DNA of 5,861 nt from Candidatus Pacebacteria bacterium UBA6188 (GTDB lineage Bacteria > Patescibacteriota > Microgenomatia > UBA1400 > PJMF01): assembly GCA_002422765.1 (NCBI GenBank), contig DITI01000065.1, forward strand, positions 1-5,861, given 5' to 3'. Position 1 is the first letter of the stretch. Every line of letters begins with the position of its first letter. The notes beneath the pieces were generated by a model that saw only the letters and a program-made list of their open reading frames with translations, had not been told where the DNA came from and searched no databases. Positions 5,522-5,861 of this stretch are shown one piece after another. The position numbers and the translations under genes were made by a program.

Positions 5522-5861
5522 TTAGCCGAGTCGAGGGAAAAGGCCGTTTGTAAAAGCTTTAACTTGTCCTTGAAAATGTTGTTTGATTTGTTCAGCTGTA
5601 TCAGGCATGAAGGGGGTCAGCATCAAAGCAATATTTCTAATTTTTTGACTGGCTTCTAATAAAATTTGTTTTTTTTCTTCACCTTCTTTTTTCCAAGGAG
5701 TATTGAGGGTCAAAAACTTATCCAATTGCCCCACTTCGACATCAGTCAGCTTCAAAGCTTCGCTGAGTTCAAAATTATTCATGAGTTTGGTGAAATCTTG
5801 ATTTGTGCTTGGTTCTCCATCAACTACTAGTCCGACTTGTTCAGCCATCTTAGCGACTCTT
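5522..5861 (-). CDS. metG: Methionyl-tRNA synthetase, C-terminal anticodon-binding domain (5' end outside the window)
   Basis: The reading frame is open to the window edge. Codons for R-V-A-K precede the internal Met at 5848, so that Met is not the start. About 112 residues are visible, all from the helical anticodon-binding domain of class I MetRS, which charges tRNA-Met. The edge RVAKMAEQ fits the family's N-L-x-N-R-x-x-x-M helix, whose Arg contacts the anticodon in E. coli. LNTPWKKEGEE carries the Trp (codon 5695-5693) that stacks on the anticodon. RNIALMLTPFMPDTAEQI is the typical terminal helix motif, and the chain ends at GLFPRLG. There is no Trbp111/EMAP-like C-terminal dimerisation domain, so this is the short form. 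It is the first visible gene of the run, 8 bases before tatD. Confidence 0.93.
   Translation of the reverse strand, partial: RVAKMAEQVGLVVDGEPSTNQDFTKLMNNFELSEALKLTDVEVGQLDKFLTLNTPWKKEGEEKKQILLEASQKIRNIALMLTPFMPDTAEQIKQHFQGQVKAFTNGLFPRLG

Noticed and set aside
101..5861. Possible alternative genetic code with TGA as Gly (code 25)
   Set aside because: The complete genes contain no in-frame TGA and use GGN for conserved glycines, so the standard code explains everything.
1..5861. Defence system, mobile element, CRISPR, tRNA or rRNA
   Set aside because: No nuclease-helicase sets, transposase, repeat arrays or RNA-gene structures are visible; the only nuclease is the housekeeping TatD.

Overview
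The window looks like part of one continuous operon on the minus strand of an AT-rich bacterial genome, read from right to left. Seven genes cover almost every base. Two of them are cut by the window edges: the 3' end of metG at the right, and the first 33 codons of a UbiA-family prenyltransferase at the left. The divergent MraY/WecA-like enzyme, the lineage-type glycosyltransferases and the very tight packing suggest a Candidate Phyla Radiation (Patescibacteria) genome. This is inference from remembered family features and was not checked by search. All complete genes end in TAA or TAG and contain no in-frame TGA, so nothing points to the TGA-to-Gly code of Gracilibacteria/Absconditabacteria.

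Layout in transcription order: metG C-terminus (5861-5522), tatD (5513-4719), a multi-membrane-span family 2 glycosyltransferase (4678-3182), a GT39/PMT-like GT-C glycosyltransferase (3124-1532), an uncharacterised three-span membrane protein (1527-1147), a polyprenyl-phosphate sugar-1-phosphate transferase-like protein (1147-101), and the start of a UbiA-type prenyltransferase resembling decaprenyl-phosphate phosphoribosyltransferase (100-1). The spacings are 8, 40, 57, 4, -1 and 0 bases. The last four genes are therefore probably translationally coupled. The only gaps large enough for promoters are those before the two glycosyltransferases.

Read together, metG and tatD are housekeeping genes in a pairing known from other bacteria. 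The other five form an envelope-glycan module built around a polyprenyl-phosphate carrier: a GPT-type initiator, a UbiA enzyme that would load phosphoribose on the carrier, a GT-C enzyme that would use polyprenyl-phosphate sugars outside the membrane, and a GT2 that would build polymer or lipid-linked sugar inside. The most notable point is that the MraY/WecA-like protein keeps the DDxxD and HLHH motifs but has lost acidic residues in two other active-site motifs. No RNA genes, mobile elements, CRISPR arrays or classic terminators were seen.
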